Shown here in pieces: positions 7,791 through 17,594 of a stretch of DNA of 64,000 nucleotides. Both the position numbers and the translations under genes were made by a program. Every line of letters begins with the position of its first letter. Positions within the stretch are counted from its first letter, which is position 1. Location of the stretch: contig JAEXFI010000019.1 of NCBI GenBank assembly GCA_023400235.1, forward strand, positions 55,198 to 119,197. Direction: 5' to 3'. This DNA comes from Bacillota bacterium (GTDB taxonomy: Bacteria; Bacillota; Clostridia; Acetivibrionales; DSM-1351). Under the pieces are notes generated by a model. It was not told the origin of the DNA. It did no database searches and saw only the letters and a program-made list of their open reading frames with translations.

Positions 7791-9469
7791 TAGCTGTCTA
7801 CTACCTCGTTTATCCCTGCGCCAGGAGGCACTATTGGGAATACCTTGTGGTCCTTGTCTATCTCAAAATTTATCAAAACAGGGACATTAGTCTCTGCAAG
7901 AGCAGACTTAATGGCCGCATCAACCTGCTCCGGCTGTGACACATCTATTCCCTTTGCCCCAAAAGCCTCAGCCAGAGCTTTAAAGTTTGTGCCCCTGTCT
8001 ATGGAGGTCTGGCTGAACCTGCTGTCATAGAACAGCTCCTGCCACTGTCTCACCATACCCAGCGCCCGGTTGTTGAAGAGTGCGATTATAATGGGCAGCT
8101 TGTATTCCACGGCTGTAGCCAGCTCGTTCAGGTTCATCCTGAAGCTGCCGTCACCCGCTATGTTTATAACCTTTTTATCCGGCCTGCCCAACTGCGCGCC
8201 AATACAGGCACCAAGCCCATACCCCATGGTTCCCAGTCCTCCCGAGGAAACAAACTGCCTGAACCTGGTGTACTTGTAGTATTGGGCCGCCCACATCTGA
8301 TGCTGTCCAACCTCGGTGGTTATTATGGCATCTCCTCCGGTGAGTTCGTATATACGCTCCACTATGTATTGGGGCCGGAGAATTTCCTGAGACTTGTCAT
8401 ACTTCAGCGGGTATTCCTCTTTCCATTTGGATACCCTTTCCAGCCACTGAGTGCTTTTTTCGCGTCTGACGCCTTTTATCAGGGCCTGAAGTATATCTTT
8501 TATGTTTCCCACAAGAGGAAAGCTTACGGAAATATTTTTCCCCACCTCTGCTGAATCCACATCAATATGCATAATCCTGGCGTTTGGCGCAAAGCTGCTG
8601 ACCTTACTGATAATCCTGTCACTGAAGCGGTTTCCTATTGCAATGAACAGGTCACAATTATGGACAGCATAATTTGAAGTCTTGGTGCCATGCATACCCA
8701 CCATTCCCATAAAATGCTCATGGGTTCCCGGAAAGGTACCCATTCCCATAAGAGAAGTACTTACCGGAATACCGGCAAGCTCAGACAGCAGTCTGACTTC
8801 CTCCTCCGCACCGGCTATGCCCACACCTGCTCCGGACAAAATAACCGGCCTTTCTGCACTGTTTATGGCCTTTATTGCTTCTTCCAGCTCTGAACTGCTT
8901 ACTTCATTATATTTATTTGATATATAGTCGCTTTTGTCCGGAATACGTGGGGTGTACTCTACCTCAGTGGCGGTTACGTCTTTGCAGATATCCACCAGGA
9001 CAGGTCCCGGCCTTCCTTCTCTTGCAATGGCAAAGGCCTTCCTTATTGTGTCTGCCAGCCTGCTGACATCCTTTACTATGAAATTATGCTTGGTTATGGG
9101 CATGGTTATTCCGGTTATATCCACCTCCTGGAAGGAGTCCTTTCCCAACAGGCCCGTTGGCACCTGACCTGTTATGGCAACCATGGGCACAGAATCCATA
9201 TATGCCGTGGCTATACCTGTTACCAGGTTGGTTGCCCCCGGTCCGGAGGTGGCTATACACACCCCCACCTTGCCGGTGGCACGGGCATAGCCGTCAGCAG
9301 CATGGGATGCCCCCTGTTCATGGGAGGTAAGTATATGCTTTACCTCATTTCTTGCCCTGTACAGGGCATCATATATGATTATGGCCTGCCCGCCCGGATA
9401 TCCGAATACGGTGTCCACACCCTGTTCCTTAAGGCATTCTATAATAACGTCAGCACCTAATAATTTCAT
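7790..9469 (-). CDS. ilvB: Acetolactate synthase large (catalytic) subunit
   Basis: This thiamine-diphosphate enzyme condenses two pyruvates (or pyruvate and 2-oxobutyrate) to start valine, leucine and isoleucine synthesis. The 559-residue protein shows the N-terminal FGYPGGQ, the catalytic glutamate in SHEQGASHAADGYARATGK, and the C-terminal cofactor motif GDGSFRMNLNELATA ending in NN. Length is normal for the biosynthetic type. It lies 24 nt after ilvD and is surely cotranscribed. No ilvN regulatory subunit follows within the window, so the regulatory partner must be elsewhere or absent. Confidence 0.95.
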   Translation of the reverse strand: MKLLGADVIIECLKEQGVDTVFGYPGGQAIIIYDALYRARNEVKHILTSHEQGASHAADGYARATGKVGVCIATSGPGATNLVTGIATAYMDSVPMVAITGQVPTGLLGKDSFQEVDITGITMPITKHNFIVKDVSRLADTIRKAFAIAREGRPGPVLVDICKDVTATEVEYTPRIPDKSDYISNKYNEVSSSELEEAIKAINSAERPVILSGAGVGIAGAEEEVRLLSELAGIPVSTSLMGMGTFPGTHEHFMGMVGMHGTKTSNYAVHNCDLFIAIGNRFSDRIISKVSSFAPNARIMHIDVDSAEVGKNISVSFPLVGNIKDILQALIKGVRREKSTQWLERVSKWKEEYPLKYDKSQEILRPQYIVERIYELTGGDAIITTEVGQHQMWAAQYYKYTRFRQFVSSGGLGTMGYGLGACIGAQLGRPDKKVINIAGDGSFRMNLNELATAVEYKLPIIIALFNNRALGMVRQWQELFYDSRFSQTSIDRGTNFKALAEAFGAKGIDVSQPEQVDAAIKSALAETNVPVLINFEIDKDHKVFPIVPPGAGINEVVDS

Positions 9470-9493
9470 TCACTCACTCCTTATATCATTTCA

Positions 9494-11152
9494 CTACTTC
9501 AATACCGCTCCTGTACTTGCAGAGGTTACAAGCCTTGCATACCTCCCCAGATAGCCGCTGGTTATCTTTGGCTGGGGAGCACTCCAGGAGGCCTTGCGCC
9601 TGTCAAGCTCCTCCTGTGCACATTCAATGTTCAGGCGACCTTCAGGTATATTTATGTCCACAATATCACCTTCCCTGATGAGGGCAATCGGGCCGCCCTC
9701 CATGGCTTCCGGCGATACATGCCCTATGGAGGCTCCTCTTGAAGCTCCGGAAAATCTTCCGTCGGTAATAAGTGCCACACAACTGTCCAGACCCATACCC
9801 GCTATTGCAGAGGTGGGGCCCAGCATTTCCCTCATACCGGGACCTCCCTTGGGTCCCTCGTATCTGATGATGACAACATCACCCTTGACTATTTTTCCTT
9901 CGTATATGGACTTTATTGCCTCATCCTCACTGTCAAACACCCTTGCAGGACCTTTGTGCACCAGCATTGAGTCGGCAACCGCAGACTTCTTCACTACCGC
10001 CCCGTCAGGTGCTATATTTCCCCTGAGGACGGCTATTCCCCCAGTTGCACTATAAGGGGTATCTATATTTTTTATAACATCATAATCCTTAACCCTGGCA
10101 TTTTGAATATTTTCTCCTACGGTTTTACCTGTGGCAGTTATTAAATCAAGATGCAGCAATCCTTTTTTGGAAAGCTCCTTCATTACAGCCTGTACCCCGC
10201 CTGCCGCATACAGATCCTGAATATGGTAGCCGCCTGCCGGCGCAAGCTTGCAAAGATTGGGTGTCCTTGCACTGATTTTGTTTATTATATCCAGATCAAT
10301 CTGCATGTCTGTCTCGTTTGCAATTGCAGGCAGGTGCAAGACGGAATTGGTAGAGCAGCCCAGTGCCATGTCCACGGTCAGAGCATTTTCAAAGGCTTTT
10401 TCTGTCAAAATATCAGAGGGTTTTATGTCCTTTTCCACCAGCTCCATAATCTTCATGCCTGCATGCTTTGCCAGTCTTATCCTCTCCGCATACACCGCAG
10501 GTATGGTACCGTTTCCAGTGAGGCCAAGACCAAGCACCTCTGTAAGGCAGTTCATGGAATTGGCAGTAAACATGCCGCTGCAGGAACCGCAGCCGGGACA
10601 TGCGCTGTTCTCAAAGTCATCTACCTCTTCCTGAGTTATCTTTCCGGCCTTGAAAGCTCCTACCGCCTCAAACATGGTATTCAGGTCAAGCTGCTTTCCA
10701 TCCTTGTTCAGGGACAGCATAGGGCCGCCGCTCACAACTATGGACGGTACATTGATTCTTGCAGCAGCCATAAGCATGCCCGGCACGATTTTATCACAAT
10801 TTGGTATGAACACCATTCCGTCAAAGCTATGTGCCTTTCCCATAGCCTCACAGGAATCTGCTATGAGTTCCCTGGTAGCCAGTGAATATTTCATTCCCGT
10901 GTGTCCCATTGCTATACCGTCACAAACACCAATCGCACCAAACTCTATGGGAGTACCTCCGGCCATTCTTATACCGGCTTTGACCGCCTCGGTAATCTTG
11001 TCCAGATGAATATGCCCCGGAACTATTTCATTTTGTGAATTGACAACTCCTATCAAAGGTCTTTCCAGCTCTTCGTCGGTATAACCCATCGCTTTGAACA
11101 GCGCTCTGTGAGGAGCTCTTTCAATACCCTTTTTTACAATATCACTTTTCAT
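9494..11152 (-). CDS. ilvD: Dihydroxy-acid dehydratase
   Basis: IlvD dehydrates 2,3-dihydroxy acids to 2-oxo acids, the third common step of branched-chain amino acid synthesis, using an iron-sulphur cluster. The 552-residue product has the expected cluster cysteines (IPNCDKIVPGM and ACPGCGSCSGMFTANSM), the GRFSGASRG motif and normal length. The ATG at 11152 follows CAGGAGGUUU. It heads a two-gene ilvDB unit with a promoter at 11234-11261. I found no T-box in the short leader, though branched-chain genes in this group often have one. Confidence 0.96.
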   Translation of the reverse strand: MKSDIVKKGIERAPHRALFKAMGYTDEELERPLIGVVNSQNEIVPGHIHLDKITEAVKAGIRMAGGTPIEFGAIGVCDGIAMGHTGMKYSLATRELIADSCEAMGKAHSFDGMVFIPNCDKIVPGMLMAAARINVPSIVVSGGPMLSLNKDGKQLDLNTMFEAVGAFKAGKITQEEVDDFENSACPGCGSCSGMFTANSMNCLTEVLGLGLTGNGTIPAVYAERIRLAKHAGMKIMELVEKDIKPSDILTEKAFENALTVDMALGCSTNSVLHLPAIANETDMQIDLDIINKISARTPNLCKLAPAGGYHIQDLYAAGGVQAVMKELSKKGLLHLDLITATGKTVGENIQNARVKDYDVIKNIDTPYSATGGIAVLRGNIAPDGAVVKKSAVADSMLVHKGPARVFDSEDEAIKSIYEGKIVKGDVVIIRYEGPKGGPGMREMLGPTSAIAGMGLDSCVALITDGRFSGASRGASIGHVSPEAMEGGPIALIREGDIVDINIPEGRLNIECAQEELDRRKASWSAPQPKITSGYLGRYARLVTSASTGAVLK

Positions 11153-11233
11153 ATAAACCTCCTGTTTGGCATTACCTGTTGCCGGTATTTAATTCAAAAA
11201 GCAAATAAATGAAGTCTGCACAATATATTTCAT

Positions 11234-11261
11234 ATAATAAACATGGTAGCTTTGTAGTCAA
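11234..11261 (-). promoter_or_regulatory. Promoter for ilvDB
   Basis: The minus strand has TTGACT (11256-11261), a 16-nt spacer and TATTAT (11234-11239), about 80 nt before the ilvD start. Confidence 0.5.
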
Positions 11262-11282
11262 TCAGCAATAATGTCCGCCTAT

Positions 11283-11314
11283 TAAAACAAGAGCCGGGAT
11301 AGTCACTTCCCAGC
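11283..11314 (-). terminator. Probable terminator between the CvpA-type gene and ilvDB
   Basis: In the minus-strand RNA GCUGGGA (11308-11314) pairs with UCCCGGC (11293-11299, one U-G pair), followed by UCUUGUUUU. This separates the upstream membrane-protein genes from the ilvDB promoter. The roughly 150 nt between it and the CvpA-type stop codon hold nothing recognisable. Confidence 0.55.
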
Positions 11315-11469
11315 CTGATTTATCCTTATTTTACTCTTATGTTGAAAGGGTGTCCAGACACAAACCTTAATAGGATAAAAAACGTTAAAACAAATTGACC
11401 CCAGGGGAGAAAACATTAATTCAAAAATTTTCCGCACCCTCAATATACGTTCCATATGTTTTGAGACCA

Positions 11470-12201
11470 TTAGGTTTCCACCTGTTCCGGAGACTGTTGG
11501 GAGGCTTGTTCCACCGGTTGTTCCGGCATCAGAAAGCCTACGATAAAATTGTTCTGATAAAAAAAACTGGCAATCTGGGATTTCTGTACTGAATCGATAG
11601 CAGGGGAGAACCGTGGAAATGCACTGAAGAATACCAGAAGTGCACACATTATATACACCATAAAGATTCCCTCTATAGCGCCTAAAACAAGACCTCCAGC
11701 CTTGTCCAGCTGCCGGAATACCGGAAGCCTTGCTATTGCCTTGATTATAACCCTGGCAAATATAAGCCCGAATCTTATTATCAGATATATCAAAACCATG
11801 CTGAGAACATTTATAACCAGGGTTGCTATTTCCGCACCTATTGCTTCCGTCAGCTTCTGAACTCCTAAAATATCCTTTTTTCCCACACTTTCAATTATGG
11901 CTTCCTTCAAAAAGGCCGGCAGCTTCAGGCCGTCAACTATTGTTTGAGCCGTCCGCTCCTGCAGGGATACACCATCGGCAGACTGCTGCCGCATTATTCC
12001 ATTTATAACCGACTCTTTTATATTCGTATAAAGGATTGTTTTTTGCAGCATGGCCGACAAAACCGGATAAAACTTTATGGCAAATATCACCGACAGTATA
12101 TATGAAAGCAGCCTGAAAACAGAGTACAAGAAGCCGTTTTTCAGGCCTATGACCGTAAATACGGCAATAATGACCAGTACAGCAATGTCTGTCCAATTCA
12201 T
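11470..12201 (-). CDS. CvpA family membrane protein
   Basis: The 243-residue protein begins MNWTDIAVLVIIAVFTVIGLKNGF, the hallmark of the CvpA (colicin V production) family, and has four predicted membrane helices (about 5-25, 30-48, 110-135, 155-180). The family's role is not settled; it affects envelope integrity and peptide-export phenotypes in other bacteria. A Pro/Gln/Glu-rich tail ends the protein. It follows the DUF5711 gene by 16 nt and is probably cotranscribed with it. Confidence 0.8.
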   Translation of the reverse strand: MNWTDIAVLVIIAVFTVIGLKNGFLYSVFRLLSYILSVIFAIKFYPVLSAMLQKTILYTNIKESVINGIMRQQSADGVSLQERTAQTIVDGLKLPAFLKEAIIESVGKKDILGVQKLTEAIGAEIATLVINVLSMVLIYLIIRFGLIFARVIIKAIARLPVFRQLDKAGGLVLGAIEGIFMVYIMCALLVFFSAFPRFSPAIDSVQKSQIASFFYQNNFIVGFLMPEQPVEQASQQSPEQVET

Positions 12202-12217
12202 CCTAAACCTCTCCAGC

Positions 12218-13408
12218 TCACTTTATTTCCACCAGTGATATATTACCGCCGGTTATTACAACTGCTTCATTAGCTCCGGTCAGATATGCATCCTTTATTT
12301 CATTTTTTGCTATATAATGACCCAGTTTTTCGCCTTTTAGGCTGTACAGGTATATGCTCCTCTGTGTCCTTAAGGCAAGCCGGTCTCCGTATACACTCAT
12401 CCCGCTTATATTTTCCGGTTGTTCAAAGCTGTACACCTCTTCACCCTTCTGGTTCAAAACCAGTACTTTCTGACTGGAGGCACCGGAGGTATCATTAAAT
12501 TTCCCGGCTACTATAACGTATTTACTGCTGCTAAGAGCAGTACAAAAAACAGACTGGGCGCTTTTACGCCACAATTCCTTTCCCTGCTTGTCCATAAAGA
12601 GAATCAGGTTCTGACCTATAGCGGCCGTATTTCCTCCAACCGACTGCAATACCGGGAAAACATTGTCTGCTATATCAATAACTGCATATGGCTTTTCATC
12701 ATAAAAATTGTTAAACTCAAACTGTGTTCCGGCCTTTATGCCCTTTGTATTAACCTTGTTTATTATAATATTTTCGCTGTCATTAAGAGTTTTTGTGCCC
12801 AGCACCATGTCCTCGGCACAGAGCTTTGTGTATTTGTCGGCTCCGTTTGCGTCGATAACCAGCACCGCCGATTTGAATTCTTTGGATTGTGTTACCACTG
12901 TACAATAGCCTTCTTCGCTCACCTCCGCATTAATTATCTGGTTGTCCAGCTTTCTGGACCAAAGCTGTGTCTTGTCCTTGAACATGCAGATATCCCTTCC
13001 CGAGATATCAACCACAGCCATATATTTTTTTGAACTGCGTATGACAGGCCTTGTCATAGTCAGTGAAACTTCCTGCAACAGCTTGCCTTTTTTGTCATAC
13101 CACTTGACTCCGTCCTGGGACAGAAGGATTATATTTCCCCTGTATACCTTGAAGTCAACGCTGCCATCCTGAGAAAAAGATATGTCGGCTGCACCTGAGC
13201 CTGTTTCAGCCTTACTGTAGCTTCGGGCATAATCCAGGGCCTTCTCCATGCTGAAGTCCTTGAAATCATAGCCTATGGATTTCAGATAGACTGCAAATGC
13301 CATGGTTATTATTGCAGCAGCCAGCAGCAAAAACATTAATACACCTGTCAAAGTGTTTGGCTTTTTTATACTTTTTGAGTCGGGTTCATGGTTTAACTGG
13401 GCCGACAA
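12218..13408 (-). CDS. DUF5711-type membrane-anchored beta-propeller-like protein
   Basis: The product (396 aa) has a short cytoplasmic N terminus, one membrane helix (about residues 26-46) and an extracellular region of repeated four-strand units with PQQ-propeller character (spaced LLSQDGVKWYDKKGKLL, VLVLNQKGEEVYSFE and LYSLKGEKLGHY). This fits the clostridial DUF5711 family; function unknown. The longest frame starts at a GTG (13414) directly abutting GAGGUGA, too close to be used, so the TTG at 13406-13408 is preferred. It probably shares a transcript with the CvpA-type gene. Confidence 0.7.
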   Translation of the reverse strand: MSAQLNHEPDSKSIKKPNTLTGVLMFLLLAAAIITMAFAVYLKSIGYDFKDFSMEKALDYARSYSKAETGSGAADISFSQDGSVDFKVYRGNIILLSQDGVKWYDKKGKLLQEVSLTMTRPVIRSSKKYMAVVDISGRDICMFKDKTQLWSRKLDNQIINAEVSEEGYCTVVTQSKEFKSAVLVIDANGADKYTKLCAEDMVLGTKTLNDSENIIINKVNTKGIKAGTQFEFNNFYDEKPYAVIDIADNVFPVLQSVGGNTAAIGQNLILFMDKQGKELWRKSAQSVFCTALSSSKYVIVAGKFNDTSGASSQKVLVLNQKGEEVYSFEQPENISGMSVYGDRLALRTQRSIYLYSLKGEKLGHYIAKNEIKDAYLTGANEAVVITGGNISLVEIK

Positions 13409-13561
13409 TGACACTTCACCTCAATTTTTTCTTTTGTTCAGACAGGTTGTGCTTATGCCTGCCCATAGTAAAAGTTTAGCATATGAGACATAATATATCC
13501 ACTATATTCCCTGAATAAAATATCCACCGCATTATATATACACCTTCCATTCCCAAACGTG

Positions 13562-14623
13562 TTACCGAGGCTTTGTCATATAACCTCTTACAGACTGGAA
13601 CAGTATTATAAACAGCAGAAATAGTCCAAGATATCCAAATACGGGATATAGTGTTGCTATCAGACTGGAAAACCCAAGCGTGGACATGGGCATTACCACT
13701 GCACAAAGCACCGCACCTACCAGCTTGTAGTTGATTTTCATTTTGGAGCTTATTCTCTCGGTGAGGCAATAGCCGGAAGTAACCGCCGAGGTGTACATGG
13801 CCAGTATAAGTATGATGCTGTAGATGTGGGCAAGCAATTTGCTGTTGTTCTGTATTATGCCAAGCACAGGGATTTCGGATATTATGGAATGGGGGTAAAA
13901 GGAATATAGCGCCCAATTTATTATTAGCGCTGTAACGCACAGCATACCTCCTCCGAGCACACCTCCCCACTTACTGACCTTACCTGACTTCAGATAGGGG
14001 AGCATCCTTGACATCAGTACTGTGGAGATAATAGTATTATAGCTTACATAGAGTATGGCGGAGAATACCCAGTTGTCGGTCAGTAGTCTCATTTTGCCTG
14101 AAATGCTGAAAACCGAGGTATCCTTTGAGGCAAGTATGTAAAAACCTACAAAAATTATTCCTGCAATGAGCACAGGGGATACAAACGAGCTTATTGCAAC
14201 AATGCCTTTAATATTTGACATTATGGCCAGAAGCGTTGCTGCCGCACTTATTGCCACGCAATACCTGTAGGCCAGCCCCGTAAGTTCCACCAGCACGTTT
14301 CCCAGTCCCGCTATCATGACACACATTATGCAGGACATAAAAAGCATTACTATAAATTCCATCAACCTGCCCAGGAAATAACCTGTCATTGGAAAAAGAA
14401 ATTCGTCATAGCTGCTGATTCTCTCTGAAAATACCTTGTTCAGAACTATGTACCCTACCACGGAAAACAGCATTCCTGCAAGTATTATGCCAAAAAAGCC
14501 CCCGGCGTAATACATTGAGAAAAACCGGATGATTTCCTGCCCCGATGCAAAACCCGCTCCAATAATGGTTGCCATATACAAAAATGCTACTTTAAAAATA
14601 TTACCGATTTCACCTTTAACCAA
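13562..14623 (-). CDS. YkvI-like multi-spanning membrane transporter
   Basis: The roughly 353-residue protein has ten or more hydrophobic helices and opens with the GAGFASGQE motif in the first helix, as in the YkvI family of the amino acid/polyamine (LeuT-fold) superfamily. The substrate is unknown. The longest frame begins at a TTG (14632) directly after GGGAG; the next TTG (14621-14623), about 9 nt after GGGAG, is a better start. A structured element (14641-14695) lies immediately upstream. The 147 nt after it, before the DUF5711 gene, show no terminator. Confidence 0.7.
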   Translation of the reverse strand: MVKGEIGNIFKVAFLYMATIIGAGFASGQEIIRFFSMYYAGGFFGIILAGMLFSVVGYIVLNKVFSERISSYDEFLFPMTGYFLGRLMEFIVMLFMSCIMCVMIAGLGNVLVELTGLAYRYCVAISAAATLLAIMSNIKGIVAISSFVSPVLIAGIIFVGFYILASKDTSVFSISGKMRLLTDNWVFSAILYVSYNTIISTVLMSRMLPYLKSGKVSKWGGVLGGGMLCVTALIINWALYSFYPHSIISEIPVLGIIQNNSKLLAHIYSIILILAMYTSAVTSGYCLTERISSKMKINYKLVGAVLCAVVMPMSTLGFSSLIATLYPVFGYLGLFLLFIILFQSVRGYMTKPR

Positions 14624-14640
14624 AAAAAGCAACTCCCAAC

Positions 14641-14695
14641 ATAGAATATTTGGAACCAGTGGTTCCAGAGGGTTTGATCCTCTGTATAATTCTAT
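14641..14695. repeat. Three-way-junction palindromic element
   Basis: A closing stem ATAGAAT (14641-14647) with ATTCTAT (14689-14695) encloses two perfect hairpins: TGGAACC/GGTTCCA (14651-14667) and CAGAGG/CCTCTG (14666-14684, sharing one or two bases with the first). There is no U run. It sits between the DUF4340 stop and the YkvI start, so it would be in the 5' leader of the transporter gene or be a small non-coding insertion. Confidence 0.55.
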
Positions 14696-14747
14696 GAGAG
14701 AGCTGCCTTGTACATTACATTTTATTATTTGATTCTACTTCAAAGTA

Positions 14748-16172
14748 TTACTTCTTGTCAGTGCCTTTGTCAGCACTTTTGTCCGTACCCTTGTCGATGG
14801 CTTCCTTAAGGGCCTTATAGGTGGCTCTTATTCCATCAGGCTCGTCCAGAACAGTTTTCAGCACTATTCTGTTTGTATAAACCCCATCCTTCATTGCGTA
14901 GTAGTAATTCTCATCCTTGGAGATATACTCAATGGTAACAGGCTTGGAGTCGGGCTTCATGTAATACTTGATGGTTACCTCTGGAGTCCCTGATGGCTTA
15001 TATCCGGCCTCATACTTATACATTGTGATGCCTATCATAGCTGAGTAGAAGTTTCTGAACAGCGATTTCCCCTCGGCACTTTCCATATTTGCATCTTTTC
15101 CGTCAACCTTGAAGGTGTCCTTGTCGGAATCGTCCTTATTTGTGGTTATATCCGAAACAATGGTTTTGCCGTCGATTTTAAGCTCAACCCTGTTGACTTC
15201 ACTTATATTTGGAAGGAAAACAAAGGAGCTTACAAGGCTGCCGAACTTTCTATCCAGGAAATTCAGTCCCGATATGTCAACAGTAAATACGCTCTTGCCT
15301 TCAGGGTATTTGGCATAGGCTGTCACCCCTTTTTCAAGCTGCTTTCCGAACAATATGGTTTTTGAACTTTTACCGTCACCATACTGTATGGAAAATGCGG
15401 GCTTATCCAGTCCATACTTGGCCAAATCAGGATTTTCGTCCACAACATCCTTTATCTTCAACTGTACAACTGCACTTGATATCTGAGATACCTCTTGAGG
15501 CTCCGCCACATCCTTTATTGGTGCCGTAATGTTTATCTTGTTTTCCGAGAGTATGTCCAGCGCAAACTGTACCTCACCGTTTTTCTCGAATGTAATGGCA
15601 CTTACGGAAGTAGCTTCTATGGGCAGTATATCCTTAACAGCGAAATACCCTCTGTTATAGTTGAACTTGGTCTGATAGTACAGACCTACCACATATACCT
15701 TGCTTTCGCCCTTAAGCTTTACATATGCGCCGTCACTGGTTGGTGTCACAGCTCCAATTTCAACTTCCTTGAAGGTTCCGTCATCAAAACCCACCCTTAC
15801 TGAAGCTGTTGGCTTGTCCAGGCCATACTTTCCAAGATCCGCCGCTTTTTCTTCCACAACCTTGTTTGCATTGAGATCCGCGAAATCACCTGCGGCTGCA
15901 TCAACCAGACTGCTATCAAGAAGAAACTCCATTTCCGGTTCCATAGTCCAGCTATTATCTTTTTTGACAAGCTTGTAAGAACCGCCTTCGTTATGAAACT
16001 CTATTGAGCTGACTTTATCCTGGGCTGAGTCTATTATGGATATTTCCTGTTCCTCAGTGGTATCAACCGCCGGGTCGGTATTGTCGGTCTTTCTGCTGCC
16101 CAAATACAGGTATGCCGCAACCAGAAGCCCCACTACTACTACAAGAATGATAGCATTTCTAAATAGCTTCAT
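14748..16172 (-). CDS. DUF4340 lipoprotein-like/anchored extracellular protein of an ABC system
   Basis: The 474-residue protein has an N-terminal membrane helix (about residues 7-26), no lipobox, and two DUF4340 repeats, visible as paired LGKYGLDKPTASVRV and LAKYGLDKPAFSIQY motifs each followed by a strand-rich segment. Its Asp/Lys-rich tail ends in a DKGTDK-type repeat. It is the last gene of a four-gene unit (ATPase, permease, GldG-like, DUF4340) with only 3 nt between it and the GldG-like gene. The family regularly accompanies GldG-type ABC systems; its job is unknown. Confidence 0.8.
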   Translation of the reverse strand: MKLFRNAIILVVVVGLLVAAYLYLGSRKTDNTDPAVDTTEEQEISIIDSAQDKVSSIEFHNEGGSYKLVKKDNSWTMEPEMEFLLDSSLVDAAAGDFADLNANKVVEEKAADLGKYGLDKPTASVRVGFDDGTFKEVEIGAVTPTSDGAYVKLKGESKVYVVGLYYQTKFNYNRGYFAVKDILPIEATSVSAITFEKNGEVQFALDILSENKINITAPIKDVAEPQEVSQISSAVVQLKIKDVVDENPDLAKYGLDKPAFSIQYGDGKSSKTILFGKQLEKGVTAYAKYPEGKSVFTVDISGLNFLDRKFGSLVSSFVFLPNISEVNRVELKIDGKTIVSDITTNKDDSDKDTFKVDGKDANMESAEGKSLFRNFYSAMIGITMYKYEAGYKPSGTPEVTIKYYMKPDSKPVTIEYISKDENYYYAMKDGVYTNRIVLKTVLDEPDGIRATYKALKEAIDKGTDKSADKGTDKK

Positions 16173-16175
16173 AGC

Positions 16176-17588
16176 TTACAAATGCCTCCTTCTTGCCCAT
16201 ACAAACAAGCCGCATGCCATAATAAGCACAGGAACAACGCCCATCATGACTATGGAAATTCCCTTGGCCTGGCTTTCTGAGGCAGTAATGGTTTTCGGAG
16301 TTACCAGTTTGGAAGTTATGGTAGTCTGGTCTTCCTTATCCTGCATCCAGTTCACAATTGTTTTGAGGAAATAGTATTCTCCCATGGAAAAATAATTTGA
16401 ATACTGGCTGGAAAGTGCTTTATCAGTAATGAAAATACCGTTTCCAAATGCCAGCACCTTACTGCCGCCATCCACTTCTGTGGCAATTGCAAGATCAAAA
16501 GGCCCCTGCTCGGTTGAGCCCTGGTTCAAAATACTTGCAGCTTCAGCCTTTTCAGTAGTTTTTACCATTGAATAGGTTTTAAGCCACTCCTTCTGATTCT
16601 TTAAAATTGTCAAGCTTCTGGAATCCGGCAGGAAAACGTATTCCTCCGTGCCTGAATTGTTTATATCATTGCTCTGAACCTTTGCTACCAGGGAATACTC
16701 ATCCCCAGGCAAGTGCATTTTTTCATCCAGCTCCTTGACCTTGTCATAGTTTATTCCGATATTGTATGTCTGCAATACCTGCTCAAAATTAGGCAATTTG
16801 CTGCCTGATTCCACAGAATCAAACAGGAATATCACCCTTCCCTTGTTGCTCTTAAGGTAAGCATTCACCTTGATTAATTCCGTTTCGGAAAGATCTCTCT
16901 TTGGTGAAGCAAAAACCAAAAGCTTGCAATCCTCGGGGATTTTTTCCCCTGTGATCAGAGAGAGAGACTTAACTTCCATATTGTTGTTTTCCAGGTCGGC
17001 TTTAATCTTGGTAAGGTCTGTGTCCACAGAATACTCCTCGTGGCCTTCTACAAAATATGCCACAGGGGTAACATCCGAGGTGACAAATTTTATAGCACCC
17101 GTTATCATGGGCTCCGCAGTATACATTCTGCCATACTGTGAGTCCTGTCCATATAAATCGGTGGCACTGAGCTTCTTAACCTTGTTTCCGCTCTTAACCA
17201 CAAAGTCATTTTTTGCTATGCCCTTGGTCTTGTCCTTGTCAAAGGAGGCTATGGTGCCCGGGTCCTTGTCAGGATCAACATAGGTAACCTTTACTCCCAG
17301 CTTTTCATATTGATCCAGAAGGTTCATTATATCCTTAAAGCCACTCCCTGCTCCCATCTGACCATCGTCAAAAAGGCCGTAGATTGTAACCTCCTTCTTT
17401 ATGTCCTTTATGATGGTCTTACTTTCATCACTAAGGGTATAAAGCTTGTCTGAAGTTAAATCCCATTTTATGTCACCCATGCCTACAAGCAGGTTAACAA
17501 TTACTGCTATTGCCAAAACGGCAACTATCAATATTATTGAATTGGAACCGTATTTAAGAGATCTTCTATCCAATTTAAATTTTCCCAC
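16176..17588 (-). CDS. GldG-like auxiliary subunit of ABC system
   Basis: The 470-residue protein has a membrane helix near each end (about 18-38 and 445-463) around a large extracellular domain. The WDLTSDKLYTLSDESKTIIKDI motif after the first helix and the GHEEY motif are typical of GldG/ABC_transp_aux proteins, first known from gliding motility of Bacteroidetes but widespread in non-gliding bacteria. GTG start after AAGGGGUGAU. It lies between the permease (6 nt) and the DUF4340 gene. Role: probably export or remodelling of an envelope component (inference). Confidence 0.82.
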   Translation of the reverse strand: MGKFKLDRRSLKYGSNSIILIVAVLAIAVIVNLLVGMGDIKWDLTSDKLYTLSDESKTIIKDIKKEVTIYGLFDDGQMGAGSGFKDIMNLLDQYEKLGVKVTYVDPDKDPGTIASFDKDKTKGIAKNDFVVKSGNKVKKLSATDLYGQDSQYGRMYTAEPMITGAIKFVTSDVTPVAYFVEGHEEYSVDTDLTKIKADLENNNMEVKSLSLITGEKIPEDCKLLVFASPKRDLSETELIKVNAYLKSNKGRVIFLFDSVESGSKLPNFEQVLQTYNIGINYDKVKELDEKMHLPGDEYSLVAKVQSNDINNSGTEEYVFLPDSRSLTILKNQKEWLKTYSMVKTTEKAEAASILNQGSTEQGPFDLAIATEVDGGSKVLAFGNGIFITDKALSSQYSNYFSMGEYYFLKTIVNWMQDKEDQTTITSKLVTPKTITASESQAKGISIVMMGVVPVLIMACGLFVWARRRHL

Positions 17589-17594
17589 TTTTTA

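Noticed and set aside
10151..10885. A 244-codon plus-strand frame
   Set aside because: It lies wholly antisense to ilvD, has a Cys/His-rich nonsense-like composition and no ribosome binding site.
9494..11300. T-box riboswitch expected before ilvDB
   Set aside because: The leader between the promoter and ilvD is only about 80 nt and has no AGGGTGG-type T-box motif.
11303..11647. A 114-codon minus-strand frame
   Set aside because: It overlaps the 3' end of the CvpA-type gene in another frame and runs through the spacer; composition is not protein-like.
14641..14695. Possible tRNA
   Set aside because: The two hairpins superficially suggest a cloverleaf, but the element is only 55 nt, lacks a T-loop GGTTCRA in the right place, an anticodon arm and an acceptor stem.
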